Source: Streptomyces sp. CB02058
GTDB lineage: Bacteria > Actinomycetota > Actinomycetes > Streptomycetales > Streptomycetaceae
Length of the DNA: 64,000 bases
Assembly: GCF_001905505.1 (NCBI RefSeq)
Contig: NZ_LIPG01000004.1
Location: forward strand, 124,001 to 188,000
Reading direction: 5' to 3'
Positions within the stretch are counted from its first letter, which is position 1. Each line of letters opens with the position of its first letter. The position numbers were made by a program, and so were the translations under genes. The notes under the pieces are model-generated. The model saw only the letters and a list, made by a program, of their open reading frames with translations. It was not told the origin of the DNA and did not search any database. Shown piece by piece: positions 1 to 8,883 of the stretch.

Positions 1-118
1 CGGTGAGCTCAGCGCCAACCGGATCGCCGGCGACGACAACGCACTGGCCCTGATGCGCCTCGCGCTGAAACCGCTGCGGGACACCGGCCTCGCCCACCGC
101 ACGCTGCTCCAGTTGTGA
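1..118 (+). CDS. C-terminal end of an unidentified protein (partial)
   Basis: An open frame enters the window at base 2 and stops at a TGA at 116-118, giving the last 38 residues of a protein, ending in ...AHRTLLQL. The composition is normal for a Streptomyces coding frame. The fragment is too short to name. The following 184 bases up to the next promoter hold no gene that I can support. Confidence 0.4.
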   Translation, partial: GELSANRIAGDDNALALMRLALKPLRDTGLAHRTLLQL

Positions 119-299
119 CCTGAGCCGCAGCCGGTGCCGTCGTACCGCCGGAAGCGGGGCGAGCGCCGCTCGTTCCGTGCGGCGTTTCGAACTGCGCTCT
201 CGCCGGTGTGACGGCAAGGGCACCTGAGGGGTGGAGCGCGCTCGCTCGTGCGCTCCCCCCTCTCCCACCGGTCGACCGGAGCCCCAGGTGAGGCCCCAC

Positions 300-330
300 T
301 TGAAAACCTACCTATCGATAGGTAGGTTTT
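300..330 (+). promoter_or_regulatory. Promoter overlaid by a 28-bp perfect palindrome (probable TetR operator)
   Basis: Bases 303-330 form a perfect inverted repeat with 14-bp arms (AAAACCTACCTATC and its complement), centred between 316 and 317. A -35 element TTGAAA (300-305) and a -10 element TAGGTT (323-328) lie 17 bp apart inside it. Transcription would begin at about 335-336, on the start codon of the next gene. A repressor bound here would cover the whole promoter. The TetR gene at 2119-2706, third in the same operon, is the obvious candidate repressor; that pairing is inferred. Confidence 0.75.
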
Positions 331-335
331 GGCGC

Positions 336-1301
336 ATGAGAAACACCGCCACCCCAGCCATCCGCACCGTCGGGCTCGGCCGGGACTTCGACGATCGCGC
401 CGCGGTCCACCGGCTCGATCTGGAGGTGCACCCCGGAGAGGTCTACGGGCTGCTCGGACCCAATGGTTCAGGCAAGAGCACCACCGTCCGTATGCTCACC
501 ACGATGCTGCGCCCCTCCCGGGGCACCGCCCAGGTCTCCGGGGCCGACATCACCCGGGACCCCGCGACGGTCCGCCGCCGCACGGGGGTCGTCCTCCAGG
601 GCACCGCCCTCGACCCCCTCATGTCCGCACGCGAACTGCTGCGCCTGCAAGGGCGGCTCCAGTCGCTCTCCGCCCGGCAGGCCCGTGCACGGTGCGTCGA
701 GCTCCTCACCGCTTTCGATGCTCAGGAGTTCGCGGACACCCCGGTCGGCAAGCTCAGCGGGGGCCAGCGCCGCCGGGTCGATCTCGCCGTGGCCCTGGTT
801 CAGCGCCCGGACGTCCTCTTCCTGGACGAACCCACCACAGGGCTCGACCCGGCCAGCCGCCGGAGCCTGTGGGACGAGATCCGCGCCCTGTCCGCCGAGC
901 ACGGCGTGACCGTCCTGCTGACCACCCAGTACCTGGAAGAGGCCGACCAGCTCTGCGACCGCGTCGGCATTCTCCGCGCAGGGCGGCTCATCACCTCCGC
1001 GGCCCCGCGCGCCCTCAAGGAGGAGATCGGCGACCGCGTCCTGACCCTTCGCTTCCACGACGCCTCCGCCGCCGGCCGGGCCAGGGAGCTCCTCACCGGC
1101 AAGGGCGAACAGCTCCATACGGCAGGAGCCGCCCCCCACACGGTGAGCATCCGGCTCACCCGCCCCGGAGCCGACGGCGAGACGCTGCTCACCCTGGCCT
1201 CCGCCGGCCTGCACGCCGAATCCCTTACCGTCGACGAACCCAGCCTGGAGGACGCCTTCCTCCGCCTGGCCCTCACCCCGGAAGGCGCCACCGCCCCATG
1301 A
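336..1301 (+). CDS. DrrA-type drug-export ABC transporter ATPase
   Basis: This 321-residue protein is a cytoplasmic ABC ATPase that would power the permease encoded next to it. Walker A GPNGSGKST is at residues 41-49, the Q-loop near residue 88, the LSGGQ signature at 140-144 and Walker B VLFLDE at 160-165. The C-terminal region after about residue 230 matches the extension of the DrrA/CcmA-like daunorubicin-resistance family. I chose the ATG at 336 because the predicted transcription start falls on it and the domain begins just after; upstream in-frame starts lie before the promoter. No ribosome site precedes it, so the mRNA is probably leaderless. The stop overlaps the permease start (ATGA). 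The exported compound is unknown. Confidence 0.9.
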   Translation: MRNTATPAIRTVGLGRDFDDRAAVHRLDLEVHPGEVYGLLGPNGSGKSTTVRMLTTMLRPSRGTAQVSGADITRDPATVRRRTGVVLQGTALDPLMSARELLRLQGRLQSLSARQARARCVELLTAFDAQEFADTPVGKLSGGQRRRVDLAVALVQRPDVLFLDEPTTGLDPASRRSLWDEIRALSAEHGVTVLLTTQYLEEADQLCDRVGILRAGRLITSAAPRALKEEIGDRVLTLRFHDASAAGRARELLTGKGEQLHTAGAAPHTVSIRLTRPGADGETLLTLASAGLHAESLTVDEPSLEDAFLRLALTPEGATAP

Positions 1302-2113
1302 GCACGATCACCGTCGCAGCCCCCGCGGGCCCTGCCGCCGCACCGAAACCATGGGCGGCGCTGGGGCCCTTGACCGCCCGATCCCTCAGGTCCTGCCTCC
1401 GTACGCCTGCCCTGCTCCTCTCGCCCTTGCTCACGAGCGCGTTCTTCATGATCATTTACGAAGGGCAGCTGTCCTCGGTCACAGCCGCGTCGACCCCCGG
1501 TGGCCGCTACATCGACGTGGTTCTGCCGCTGTGCCTGCTCACCACCGCCTTCACCGGCGGCGCCACCGCGGGACAGCTGCTGGTGAGCGACATCGGCTCG
1601 CGCTATCACGCACGGATCTGGCTCACCCCGGTCAGCCGGTGGGCCCTCGTCACCGCTCCCGTCCTCGCGGGGGCCGTCGTCCTGACCGCGCAGGCCGCCG
1701 CACTCACCGGACTCGGCCTGCTGCTCGGCCTGAACCCCGTCGCCGGCGCCTTCGCCCTCCTGGCGCTCATCGGCGCGACCGTCCTGCTGGGTACGGGATT
1801 CCTGCTGCTGGCCGCCGCGGTCGGCCTCCACACCGGCAACAGCTCGGCAGTCGGCTCCGTGACCCTGGTCTTCTTCCCGCTCTCCTTCTTCACGGCCACC
1901 TTCGTCCCGCGCGACCAGCTCGGCGGCTGGATGGCCCACGCGGCCGACATCAACCCGCTCACCCCGCCGCTGGAAGCCATGCGCAGCCTGCTCACCGCAC
2001 CCTGGAACGAGCAGAACCTGATGCCGGGCGCCCTCATAGCTCTCGCGATCCTGGTGGTGGGCGCCGCGGCGGCCCACCTCGCCCTGACCCGCCGTACCCG
2101 TACAGGAGTCTGA
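1298..2113 (+). CDS. ABC-2 type drug-export permease
   Basis: This 271-residue membrane protein is the partner of the preceding ATPase, with the ATGA overlap that usually marks translational coupling. Six hydrophobic segments can be picked out, including stretches around LLLSPLLTSAFFMII, LPLCLLTTAFTGG, ALVTAPVLAGAVV, FALLALIGATVLLG, SVTLVFFPLSFF and GALIALAILVVG. This is the usual topology of DrrB-like ABC-2 permeases. The motif FVPRDQLGGWM before the last segment is typical of the family. It probably works as a homodimer with two ATPases to expel a hydrophobic compound. The substrate cannot be read from sequence. Confidence 0.88.
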   Translation: MSTITVAAPAGPAAAPKPWAALGPLTARSLRSCLRTPALLLSPLLTSAFFMIIYEGQLSSVTAASTPGGRYIDVVLPLCLLTTAFTGGATAGQLLVSDIGSRYHARIWLTPVSRWALVTAPVLAGAVVLTAQAAALTGLGLLLGLNPVAGAFALLALIGATVLLGTGFLLLAAAVGLHTGNSSAVGSVTLVFFPLSFFTATFVPRDQLGGWMAHAADINPLTPPLEAMRSLLTAPWNEQNLMPGALIALAILVVGAAAAHLALTRRTRTGV

Positions 2114-2118
2114 CCACC

Positions 2119-2706
2119 ATGCCCCGCCAGACCGATACCCGCACCCGCGCCCGCGACGAATTCGCCCGGCGACTCGCCGACTACGGCTACCTCGGCGTCT
2201 CCCTCGACGACATCGCCAAAGCCGTGGACGTGAAGAAGGCCAGCCTCTACCACCACTTCCCCGGCGGGAAGCCCGCCCTGTTCATGGAGGTCGCCGACCA
2301 TTACACCGAGGAGGCCGCCGCCCTTCTCCAAGGCGCCCTCGCCACACCCGGAACCCTGCGCGACAAGCTCCTCGCCCTCGCCGCCTCGTACGCGGAGGGC
2401 ACCTACAACTCCGCGCTCAGCAACCAGATCTACTACGCGACCCGCCACCTCGATGACGACCGGCGCACCAAGGTCTCCCACGCGTACGTGTGCGGACTCA
2501 TCCAGCCCGTCACCGACCTCATGGCCCGGGCGGTGACCACGGGTGAACTACGAGAAGCCGATCCGGGGTTCCTCGCCACCGCGTTCATGGAGCTCGCGGC
2601 CACCGTCCGGCCTCCGCAGGACGGCGGCACCCCGGCCGCAGCCGAACGCCTGGCCCAGGACGTAGTCGACCTCTTCCTCCGAGGAGCCGGCCCGGACACC
2701 CCCTGA
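2119..2706 (+). CDS. TetR-family repressor of the efflux operon
   Basis: This 195-residue protein has an N-terminal TetR helix-turn-helix at about residues 12-58 (LADYGYLGVSLDDIAKAVDV, then KKASLYHHF), followed by an all-helical ligand-binding domain. The gene begins five bases after the permease stop and belongs to the same transcript. As it has no promoter of its own, it should repress itself together with the pump through the palindrome at 303-330 and be released by the pump substrate, the standard TetR/efflux loop. The LysHisHis-containing recognition region is normal for the family. The regulatory target is inferred from operon structure. Confidence 0.88.
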   Translation: MPRQTDTRTRARDEFARRLADYGYLGVSLDDIAKAVDVKKASLYHHFPGGKPALFMEVADHYTEEAAALLQGALATPGTLRDKLLALAASYAEGTYNSALSNQIYYATRHLDDDRRTKVSHAYVCGLIQPVTDLMARAVTTGELREADPGFLATAFMELAATVRPPQDGGTPAAAERLAQDVVDLFLRGAGPDTP

Positions 2707-2904
2707 CCCGAATCCTCAGCCCTCGCCCATCAGGCGCCCGGCCAGGGCCGCCCCCGGCCGGCCGCCCGACCGACGAGGGCGGCTGCGGCCCAGAGCTGAT
2801 CGCCTCCCCGTGGCACCGCCGGGGCGCTGGCTCCACCGCGACCGGCGAACTCATCCGCCCGGCAGCCGCAGCCGGTCGGCGACGTGGCGCCTGCCGTCGA
2901 AATA

Positions 2905-2967
2905 TGAGAAGCCAGTCTCACAATGTGGCGCAGCCGGTTGACATTAGATGCACTTATGGTCAATAAA
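2905..2967 (+). promoter_or_regulatory. Probable promoter region of the DUF1684/peptide ABC operon
   Basis: The 327-base gap after the TetR gene holds no supported gene. Within it, TTGACA at 2938-2943 is a consensus -35 element with a weak AT-rich -10 about 17-18 bp downstream (2961-2967). An inverted repeat TGAGA-6-TCTCA at 2905-2920 lies just upstream and could be an operator. The local sequence is much more AT-rich than its surroundings, as expected for a promoter. Confidence 0.45.
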
Positions 2968-3033
2968 GGTGATGCTTTGGCCAATTATTCACACCCTGTT
3001 GCAGAGGGATGTGAGGGCTGCCCGCCTAGACGA

Positions 3034-3774
3034 ATGAGTACTTCCGTGTCCCAGCCCGCCCCCGACAGCGCATCCATCGACCCCGCGGAGGCATGGGACG
3101 CCTGGCGCGCCGAGCGCCACCGCTCGCTCACGTCCCCGACCGGCAATCTCGCCCTGGTCGAAACCCGCTGGTCTCCGACGGGCGAGGTCCCGGACGTGGC
3201 GCACGCGCGCACGGGTCTGCCGGACACCGTGACCGTCACCACACTCCAGCGCACCGACCGGGTCAGCGGCGAGGACGAGCACGGTCTGCGGTTCTGGGAC
3301 GCCGACGCACCCGCCATCCGTCACTTCGACCGGGTGGACACCTTCCCCTACGACCCCGCCTGGGTCCTGGAAGCCTCGTACGCCCCCGTGGCCGACGGCC
3401 GCCGCATCGCCTTCGAACACATCCGGGACAACGGCGGCAGCCGCGACCTGGTCGTCCCGGGTGACATCACGCTCACCGTCGACAGCCGGGCGTACACGCT
3501 CAGCGCCTTCGACGACGACGGCACCCTGCTGCTCGTCTTCGGCGACCCGACCAACGGTGACCTCACCTACGGGGCCGGCCGCTTCCTCTTCGTACGGCGC
3601 ACGGACGACGAGAGCCGGGTCGTCCTCGACTTCAACCAGGCCTTCGTGCCGCCCTGCGGATTCTCCGATCAGTACAACTGTCCGATGCCGCCGCGGCAGA
3701 ACCGCTTCCACCTGCCCGTCGGGGCCGGCGAGAAGCTCCCCGTCTTCCGCGACGGCTTCGACGCCCAGCACTGA
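3034..3774 (+). CDS. DUF1684 domain protein
   Basis: This 246-residue soluble protein matches the DUF1684 family from start to end. Visible features are WDAWRAERHRSLTSPTGNLALV near the N terminus, a beta-rich middle, and the C-terminal signature FNQAFVPPCGFSDQYNCPMPP followed by NRFHLPV. The two cysteines in that signature are characteristic, but the biochemical function of the family is not established to my knowledge. It is the first gene of an apparent operon with a peptide-type ABC importer (38-base gap to the binding protein), so it may process something the importer brings in. The ATG at 3034 fits the family start; the ribosome site (AGAGGGA, 3003-3009) is distant, so the start is moderately certain. 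Confidence 0.8.
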   Translation: MSTSVSQPAPDSASIDPAEAWDAWRAERHRSLTSPTGNLALVETRWSPTGEVPDVAHARTGLPDTVTVTTLQRTDRVSGEDEHGLRFWDADAPAIRHFDRVDTFPYDPAWVLEASYAPVADGRRIAFEHIRDNGGSRDLVVPGDITLTVDSRAYTLSAFDDDGTLLLVFGDPTNGDLTYGAGRFLFVRRTDDESRVVLDFNQAFVPPCGFSDQYNCPMPPRQNRFHLPVGAGEKLPVFRDGFDAQH

Positions 3775-3812
3775 TCGCTCCGCAGCTCCCCCGCACCGAA
3801 AGAGCCTCACCC

Positions 3813-5330
3813 ATGAGCACCAAGAAGAACGTCCTGTACGGCACCGCCTCCGCCGCCGCTCTCGCCCTGACCCTGACCGCCTGCGGCGGCTCCGGCGGCA
3901 CCAGCGCCTCCGGCGGCACCTGGGACAAGGACGCGGTCGTCAACATCGGCTCCCTCTACGAGCCGCAGAACCTCGACAACACCGCGGGCGGCGGACAGGG
4001 CGTCACCGAGGCCCTCAACGGCAACGTCTACGAGGGCCTGTTCAGACTCACCGACGACGGCAAGGTCGAGAAGCTCCTCGCCCAGGACTACGAAACCAGC
4101 ACCGACGGCCTCACGTACACCTTCACCCTGCGCGACGGCGTGAAGTTCCACAGCGGCAAGGAACTCACCAGCCAGGACGTCAAGTACAGCCTGGAGAAGG
4201 TGCTCGCGGACGACTCCCAGTCCGCCCGCAAGAGCAATCTCGAAGTCGTCGAGGGCATCACCACGCCGGACGCGCGGACCGTGAAGATCACGCTGTCCAA
4301 GAAGTCGATCTCCTTCGTCTACAACCTCTCCTACGTCTGGATCATCAACTCCCAGGCGAAGGAACTGAAGACGGCCGAGGACGGCACCGGCCCGTACACC
4401 CTGAACAAGTGGACCCGCGGTTCCGCGCTGAGCCTGAACCGCTTCGCCGGTTACTGGGGCAACGCCGCCGCCAGCAAGCAGGTGGTCTTCCACTACTACA
4501 AGGACGCCTCTGCGCTGAACAACGCTCTGCTCACGAACGCCGTCGACGTGGTGACGAGCGAGCAGTCGCCGGACGCCCTGGAACAGTTCAAGAGCAACGG
4601 CAACTACACGGTGAACGACGGCGACTCCACCACCAAGCTGCTGCTGGCGTTCAACGACAAGGCCAAGCCCTTCACCGACGTCAAGGTGCGCCAGGCCGTG
4701 TCCGCCGCCATTGACGACAAGAAGCTCCTGGAGTCCGTCTGGGGCGGTTACGGCAAGCAGATCGGCTCGATGGTCCCGCCCACCGACCCCTGGTACGAGG
4801 ACCTCACCGACGTCGACGCCCACGACGTGACGAAGGCCAAGAAGCTGCTCGCCGAAGCCGGTTACGCCAAGGGCTTCAGCTTCACCCTCGACACCCCCAA
4901 CTACGACCCGCACCCGACGGCGGCGACCTTCATCAAGTCCCAGCTCGCCAAGGTCGGCATCACGGTCGAGATCAACACGATCACGCCGGACGAGTGGTAC
5001 ACGAAGGTCTACAAGAACCACGACTTCACGGCCACCCTCCAGGAGCACGTCAACGACCGCGACCTGGTCTGGTACGGCAACCCCGACTTCTACTGGGGCT
5101 ACGACAACCCGCAGGTCACCAAGTGGGTGGAGCAGGCCGAGGAAGCCTCCAGCACCGCCGAGCAGACCGAGCTGCTGAAGAAGGTCAACCGGCAGACCGC
5201 CGAGGACGCGGCGAGCGACTGGCTGTACCTGTACCCGCAGATCGTCGTCGCGAACAACAAGCTGTCCGGCTACCCCCTCAACGGCCTGAACTCGCAGTTC
5301 TTCGCCTACGACATCAAGAAGAAGGGCTGA
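3813..5330 (+). CDS. Peptide-type ABC transporter substrate-binding lipoprotein (SBP family 5)
   Basis: This 505-residue exported lipoprotein would capture the substrate for the importer encoded downstream. The N terminus has a basic start, a hydrophobic core and the lipobox LTAC, with Cys at residue 28, so it should be lipid-anchored on the outer face of the membrane. The family-5 fold is recognisable from YEGLFRLTDDGKVEKLLA, DGVKFHSGKELTSQDVKYSL and the C-terminal YLYPQIVVANNKL. Family members bind di- or oligopeptides, nickel complexes or other small solutes; which one applies here is not visible. The stop overlaps the next start (TGATG), so the operon is tightly coupled. Confidence 0.92.
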   Translation: MSTKKNVLYGTASAAALALTLTACGGSGGTSASGGTWDKDAVVNIGSLYEPQNLDNTAGGGQGVTEALNGNVYEGLFRLTDDGKVEKLLAQDYETSTDGLTYTFTLRDGVKFHSGKELTSQDVKYSLEKVLADDSQSARKSNLEVVEGITTPDARTVKITLSKKSISFVYNLSYVWIINSQAKELKTAEDGTGPYTLNKWTRGSALSLNRFAGYWGNAAASKQVVFHYYKDASALNNALLTNAVDVVTSEQSPDALEQFKSNGNYTVNDGDSTTKLLLAFNDKAKPFTDVKVRQAVSAAIDDKKLLESVWGGYGKQIGSMVPPTDPWYEDLTDVDAHDVTKAKKLLAEAGYAKGFSFTLDTPNYDPHPTAATFIKSQLAKVGITVEINTITPDEWYTKVYKNHDFTATLQEHVNDRDLVWYGNPDFYWGYDNPQVTKWVEQAEEASSTAEQTELLKKVNRQTAEDAASDWLYLYPQIVVANNKLSGYPLNGLNSQFFAYDIKKKG

Positions 5331-6295
5331 TGGCGCGCTATCTGGTGCGCCGGCTGGCCTTCCTCGCGGTGTCGCTGGCGCTGGCGAGCGTGGTGCTGTT
5401 CGTGCTGCTGCGCATGCTGCCCGGCGACCCGGCCAACGCGCTCACCGCGGTGGGCGCGAGCCCCGAGCAGATAGCCGCGGCCCGCCACTCCATCGGCTCC
5501 GACCGCCCGCTGCCCGAACAGTTCACCCACTGGCTCGGGCAGCTGGCGAGCGGGGACCTCGGCACCTCATTCGTCAGCTCACTGCCGGTGGGGCCCGAGG
5601 TCACCGCCCGGCTGGACGTCACCGTGCCGCTCACCCTGGCCGCGTTCGTCATCGCCGTGCTGATGGCCGTACCCGCGGGGTTCGTCGCCGCCCACAAGAG
5701 GCACACCTGGTACGGCGCGCTGCTCAGCGGTGTGTCCCAGCTGGGCATCGCGATACCCGTGTTCTGGCTGGGCATGATCCTCATCGCGGTGTTCGCGCTG
5801 AACGCGGGCTGGCTGCCCTCCGGAGGGTTCCCGCAGGACGGCTGGTCCGACCCCGCCGAGGCGTTCCGCGCCCTCGTCCTGCCGGTCGTGACCATCGCCC
5901 TCGTGATGAGCGCGTCCCTGATCCGCTACGTCCGCTCCGCCACCCTGGACGTCCTCGGCAGCGACTACCTGAGGACCTCACGCGCCCTCGGCTCCTCCTT
6001 CGGCCGCGCCATGTGGCGCCACGGCCTGCGCAACGGTGCCGTGCCGGTGATCTCCGTCCTCGGCATCGAACTCGCCTCGACGCTGCTCGGCGCCGTCGTC
6101 GTGGAGTCGGTGTACGCGCTGCCGGGCCTCGGCTCGATGCTCGCCACGGGCATCGCGCAGCACGACTACCCGGTCATCCAGGGCGTGCTGTTCGTATCCA
6201 CCCTCGCGGTGCTGGTGATCGGCTTCGTGGCCGACCTGGTCCAGCGGATCATCGATCCGCGGCTGCGCGGCCGACTCTCGGGAGGTGCCCGATGA
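5330..6295 (+). CDS. Peptide-type ABC importer permease 1 (DppB-like)
   Basis: This 321-residue inner-membrane protein has the DppB pattern: an initial transmembrane segment followed by RMLPGDPANAL, an extracytoplasmic loop, then five further helices. The cytoplasmic EAA-like loop is visible in DYLRTSRALGSSFGRAMWRHGLRNGAVPV at about residues 205-235, where it docks on the ATPases. It pairs with the DppC-like permease that begins four bases before its stop. The substrate is set by the binding protein and remains unknown. Confidence 0.92.
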   Translation: MARYLVRRLAFLAVSLALASVVLFVLLRMLPGDPANALTAVGASPEQIAAARHSIGSDRPLPEQFTHWLGQLASGDLGTSFVSSLPVGPEVTARLDVTVPLTLAAFVIAVLMAVPAGFVAAHKRHTWYGALLSGVSQLGIAIPVFWLGMILIAVFALNAGWLPSGGFPQDGWSDPAEAFRALVLPVVTIALVMSASLIRYVRSATLDVLGSDYLRTSRALGSSFGRAMWRHGLRNGAVPVISVLGIELASTLLGAVVVESVYALPGLGSMLATGIAQHDYPVIQGVLFVSTLAVLVIGFVADLVQRIIDPRLRGRLSGGAR

Positions 6296-7170
6296 CCGGC
6301 ACGGACCTGCTCGCCTCCACGAAGCCGGCCGTCGAGCCCTCCACGAAGCGGCGCTCACGGCGCTCGGCCACTCTCGCCGTCGGGTGCGTACTGGCCGGCG
6401 TGATCGCCCTGCTGGCCGTGGTGTCGTTCTTCTGGCTGCCCTACGACGCCGAGGACACCTCCGGCGGACGGCTCGCCGGGCCCGGCGGCGGTCACCTGCT
6501 CGGCACCGACAAGCTCGGGCGCGACCTGTTCACCCAGGTGATGACCGGTTCGCGCATCGCCGTCGAGGCAGGGCTCGGCTCGGTGACCATCGCAGCCGCC
6601 ATCGGGGTCACCCTGGGCGTGCTCGCGGCGTTCGCACAGGGCTGGATCGACGACACGCTCTCGGCGTTCCTGGACATCCTCATCGCTTTCCCGACTCTGC
6701 TGCTGGCGATGCTCATCGTCGCCGCACGGTCGGCGACGCTCGGCTCGGCGGTCCTGGCGATCGGCCTGGCGCAGAGCGCGGTCGTGGCGCGGCTCGTGCG
6801 CATCCTGGTCAAGCGGGTCCTGGCCCAGGACTACATCACCGCCGCCCGTACCTCCGGCACCACCTGGCCGCGTACGGTCCTCTCCCACGTCCTGCCCAAC
6901 ATCTGGCCCACCCTGGTGGTCAACCTCGCGCTGCAGTTCGGCCTCGCCGTGCTCGCCGAGGCCGGGCTCTCCTACCTGGGACTCGGAGCGCCGCCGCCCA
7001 ACGCGTCCTGGGGCCGCATGCTCCAGGAGGCACAGGCCACCTTCACCACGGCACCGGCTGGTGCGCTCGCGCCCGGCATCCTGCTCGTACTGCTCGTCAT
7101 CGGTGTGAACCTCGTCGCCGACGGCCTGCGTGACACCCTCGACCCGGCCACCCGGCGGAGGCGCACGTGA
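6292..7170 (+). CDS. Peptide-type ABC importer permease 2 (DppC-like)
   Basis: This 292-residue protein is the second transmembrane subunit of the importer. It shows the DppC signature HLLGTDKLGRDLFTQVMTG at about residues 69-87 and the EAA-type loop DYITAARTSGTTWPRTVLSHVLPN near residue 180. Six membrane segments are apparent. The start was chosen for its ATGA overlap with the previous gene and a GGAGGTGCCCG ribosome site. The stop overlaps the GTG of the first ATPase (GTGA), so all six genes of the unit are probably co-translated in proportion. Confidence 0.92.
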   Translation: MTGTDLLASTKPAVEPSTKRRSRRSATLAVGCVLAGVIALLAVVSFFWLPYDAEDTSGGRLAGPGGGHLLGTDKLGRDLFTQVMTGSRIAVEAGLGSVTIAAAIGVTLGVLAAFAQGWIDDTLSAFLDILIAFPTLLLAMLIVAARSATLGSAVLAIGLAQSAVVARLVRILVKRVLAQDYITAARTSGTTWPRTVLSHVLPNIWPTLVVNLALQFGLAVLAEAGLSYLGLGAPPPNASWGRMLQEAQATFTTAPAGALAPGILLVLLVIGVNLVADGLRDTLDPATRRRRT

Positions 7171-7967
7171 CTCTCCTCGACGTACGCGGACTGACCGTCC
7201 ACTCCCCCGACGGGCGGACCCTGGTCGACGACCTCTCCTTCACGGTGGCCGGGGGTGAACGGCTCGGCCTCATCGGTGAGTCCGGATCCGGGAAGTCCCT
7301 GACCACGCTCGCCGTGCTCGGGCTGCTCCCCGACGGCATGACCTCGGCCGGCAGCGTGGAACTTGCCGGTACGCAGACCGTGGGCGCCTCCGAGAAGCGG
7401 CTCACCGCCGTACGAGGGCGGGACGCGGCCGTGGTCTTCCAGGAGCCGCTGACCGCACTGGACCCGCTGATGCGGCTGGGCCGCCAGATCGCGGAGCCGC
7501 TCGCCCGCCGCACAGGCTGGAAGGGCAGACAGCTGCGCGGGGCCGTGCACGACGCCCTCGAGCAGGTGAGGCTGCCCGAACCCGACCGCATCGCCCGCGC
7601 CTTCGCGCACGAGATCTCAGGCGGCCAGCGCCAGCGCGTCGCCCTCGCCATGGCCCTGGCCTGCGAGCCGAAGCTGCTCATCGCCGACGAGCCCACCACC
7701 GCCCTGGACGTGTCGGTGCAGGCGGAGATGCTGGAGCTGATCGACGGCCTGGTGCGGGAACGGGAGATGGCCGTGCTGTTCGTCAGCCACGACCTCGCCG
7801 TCGTGGCCAGGGTCACCGACCGGGTGCTGGTCATGAAGGACGGCCGGGCCGTCGAGCAGGGCACGGTCCACGACATCGTGCGCGAGCCGCGCGAGGAGTA
7901 CACCAGGGCTCTGGTCGCCAGTGCCCGGAAGCTGGAGTCCGCCCTGGACATGAGGAGCCCGCGATGA
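7167..7967 (+). CDS. Peptide-type ABC importer ATPase 1 (DppD-like)
   Basis: This 266-residue cytoplasmic ATPase carries Walker A GESGSGKS at about residues 36-43, the signature ISGGQRQRVALAMAL near 150-164 and Walker B LLIADEPTTALDV near 170-182. It would energise the importer as a heterodimer with the next gene product. It is shorter than DppD of enterobacteria because it lacks much of the C-terminal oligopeptide/dipeptide extension that can hold an iron-sulfur cluster. The GTG start is supported by the GTGA overlap. Confidence 0.9.
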   Translation: MTLLDVRGLTVHSPDGRTLVDDLSFTVAGGERLGLIGESGSGKSLTTLAVLGLLPDGMTSAGSVELAGTQTVGASEKRLTAVRGRDAAVVFQEPLTALDPLMRLGRQIAEPLARRTGWKGRQLRGAVHDALEQVRLPEPDRIARAFAHEISGGQRQRVALAMALACEPKLLIADEPTTALDVSVQAEMLELIDGLVREREMAVLFVSHDLAVVARVTDRVLVMKDGRAVEQGTVHDIVREPREEYTRALVASARKLESALDMRSPR

Positions 7968-8728
7968 CACCGGTGCTGGAGCTGAAGGACGCCGCCGTGC
8001 GCTATCGGGGGGCCTCCGCCGACGTGGTGCGGGACGTCTCCCTCGCTGTCGAGGCGGGCGAGAGCCTCGCGCTGGTCGGCGAGTCCGGCGCGGGCAAGAC
8101 CACACTGCTGCGCCTGCTGCTGGGCCTGGCCCGCCCGACAGCCGGCACGGTCCGGTTCGACGGGGCGGAACTCGATCCACGCGACCGCGCGCAGATGCGC
8201 CGCTTCCGGCGCAGCGTGCAGTGCGTCTTCCAGGACCCTTACTCCTCCCTCGACCCCAGCCGGAAGGTCGGGGCGATCGTCGCGGAACCGTTGCGCTCCC
8301 TCGGGCTCGCCACCCGCGCCACGGCGGCGCCCGAGGTGGCTGTCGCGCTGGAGCGCGTCGGCCTCCAGGCGGACGCCGTCGACCGATACCCGCACGAGTT
8401 CTCGGGCGGCCAGCGTCAGCGCATCGCCATCGCCCGGGCCACGGTCTGCGACCCGCGCGTCCTGCTGGCCGACGAACCGGTCAGCGCGCTGGACGTCACC
8501 ACCCGGGTGAAGGTCGTCGACCTGCTGGCCGAACTGAAGGAGGAGCGGGGGCTGACACTGGTGATGGTCTCCCACGACCTGTCGGTCGTGGCCTCCTTGT
8601 GCGAGCGCACCGCCGTGCTGGAGCACGGCCGGGTCGTCGAGCAGGGGGCCACCTCGCAGGTGCTCGGTGATCCGGCGCACTCCTACACGCGCCGGCTGAT
8701 CGAGAGCGTGCCGCGACTGCCCAGCTGA
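7964..8728 (+). CDS. Peptide-type ABC importer ATPase 2 (DppF-like)
   Basis: This 254-residue ATPase completes the transporter. Walker A GESGAGKTT is at about residues 40-48, the signature FSGGQRQRIAIARA near 145-158 and Walker B VLLADEPVSALDV near 165-177. The start overlaps the previous stop (ATGA). It ends the operon; the next gene is 155 bases away with its own ribosome site. As with its partner, the C-terminal extension is short. Confidence 0.9.
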   Translation: MTPVLELKDAAVRYRGASADVVRDVSLAVEAGESLALVGESGAGKTTLLRLLLGLARPTAGTVRFDGAELDPRDRAQMRRFRRSVQCVFQDPYSSLDPSRKVGAIVAEPLRSLGLATRATAAPEVAVALERVGLQADAVDRYPHEFSGGQRQRIAIARATVCDPRVLLADEPVSALDVTTRVKVVDLLAELKEERGLTLVMVSHDLSVVASLCERTAVLEHGRVVEQGATSQVLGDPAHSYTRRLIESVPRLPS

Positions 8729-8883
8729 CCGAGCGTTTCGGCCGGCCCCGGAGCGTTGTGCCCGACCCGGCTGAGGGCGATGGTCGGCCCGGGCTCTTTT
8801 CCTCGTCACTCCGCAGCCCGTCCGATGAGTTTTCTGTTCCCGGTCGGTCCAAACTCGTGACACGCCAGGAAAGGAGAGCCGCC

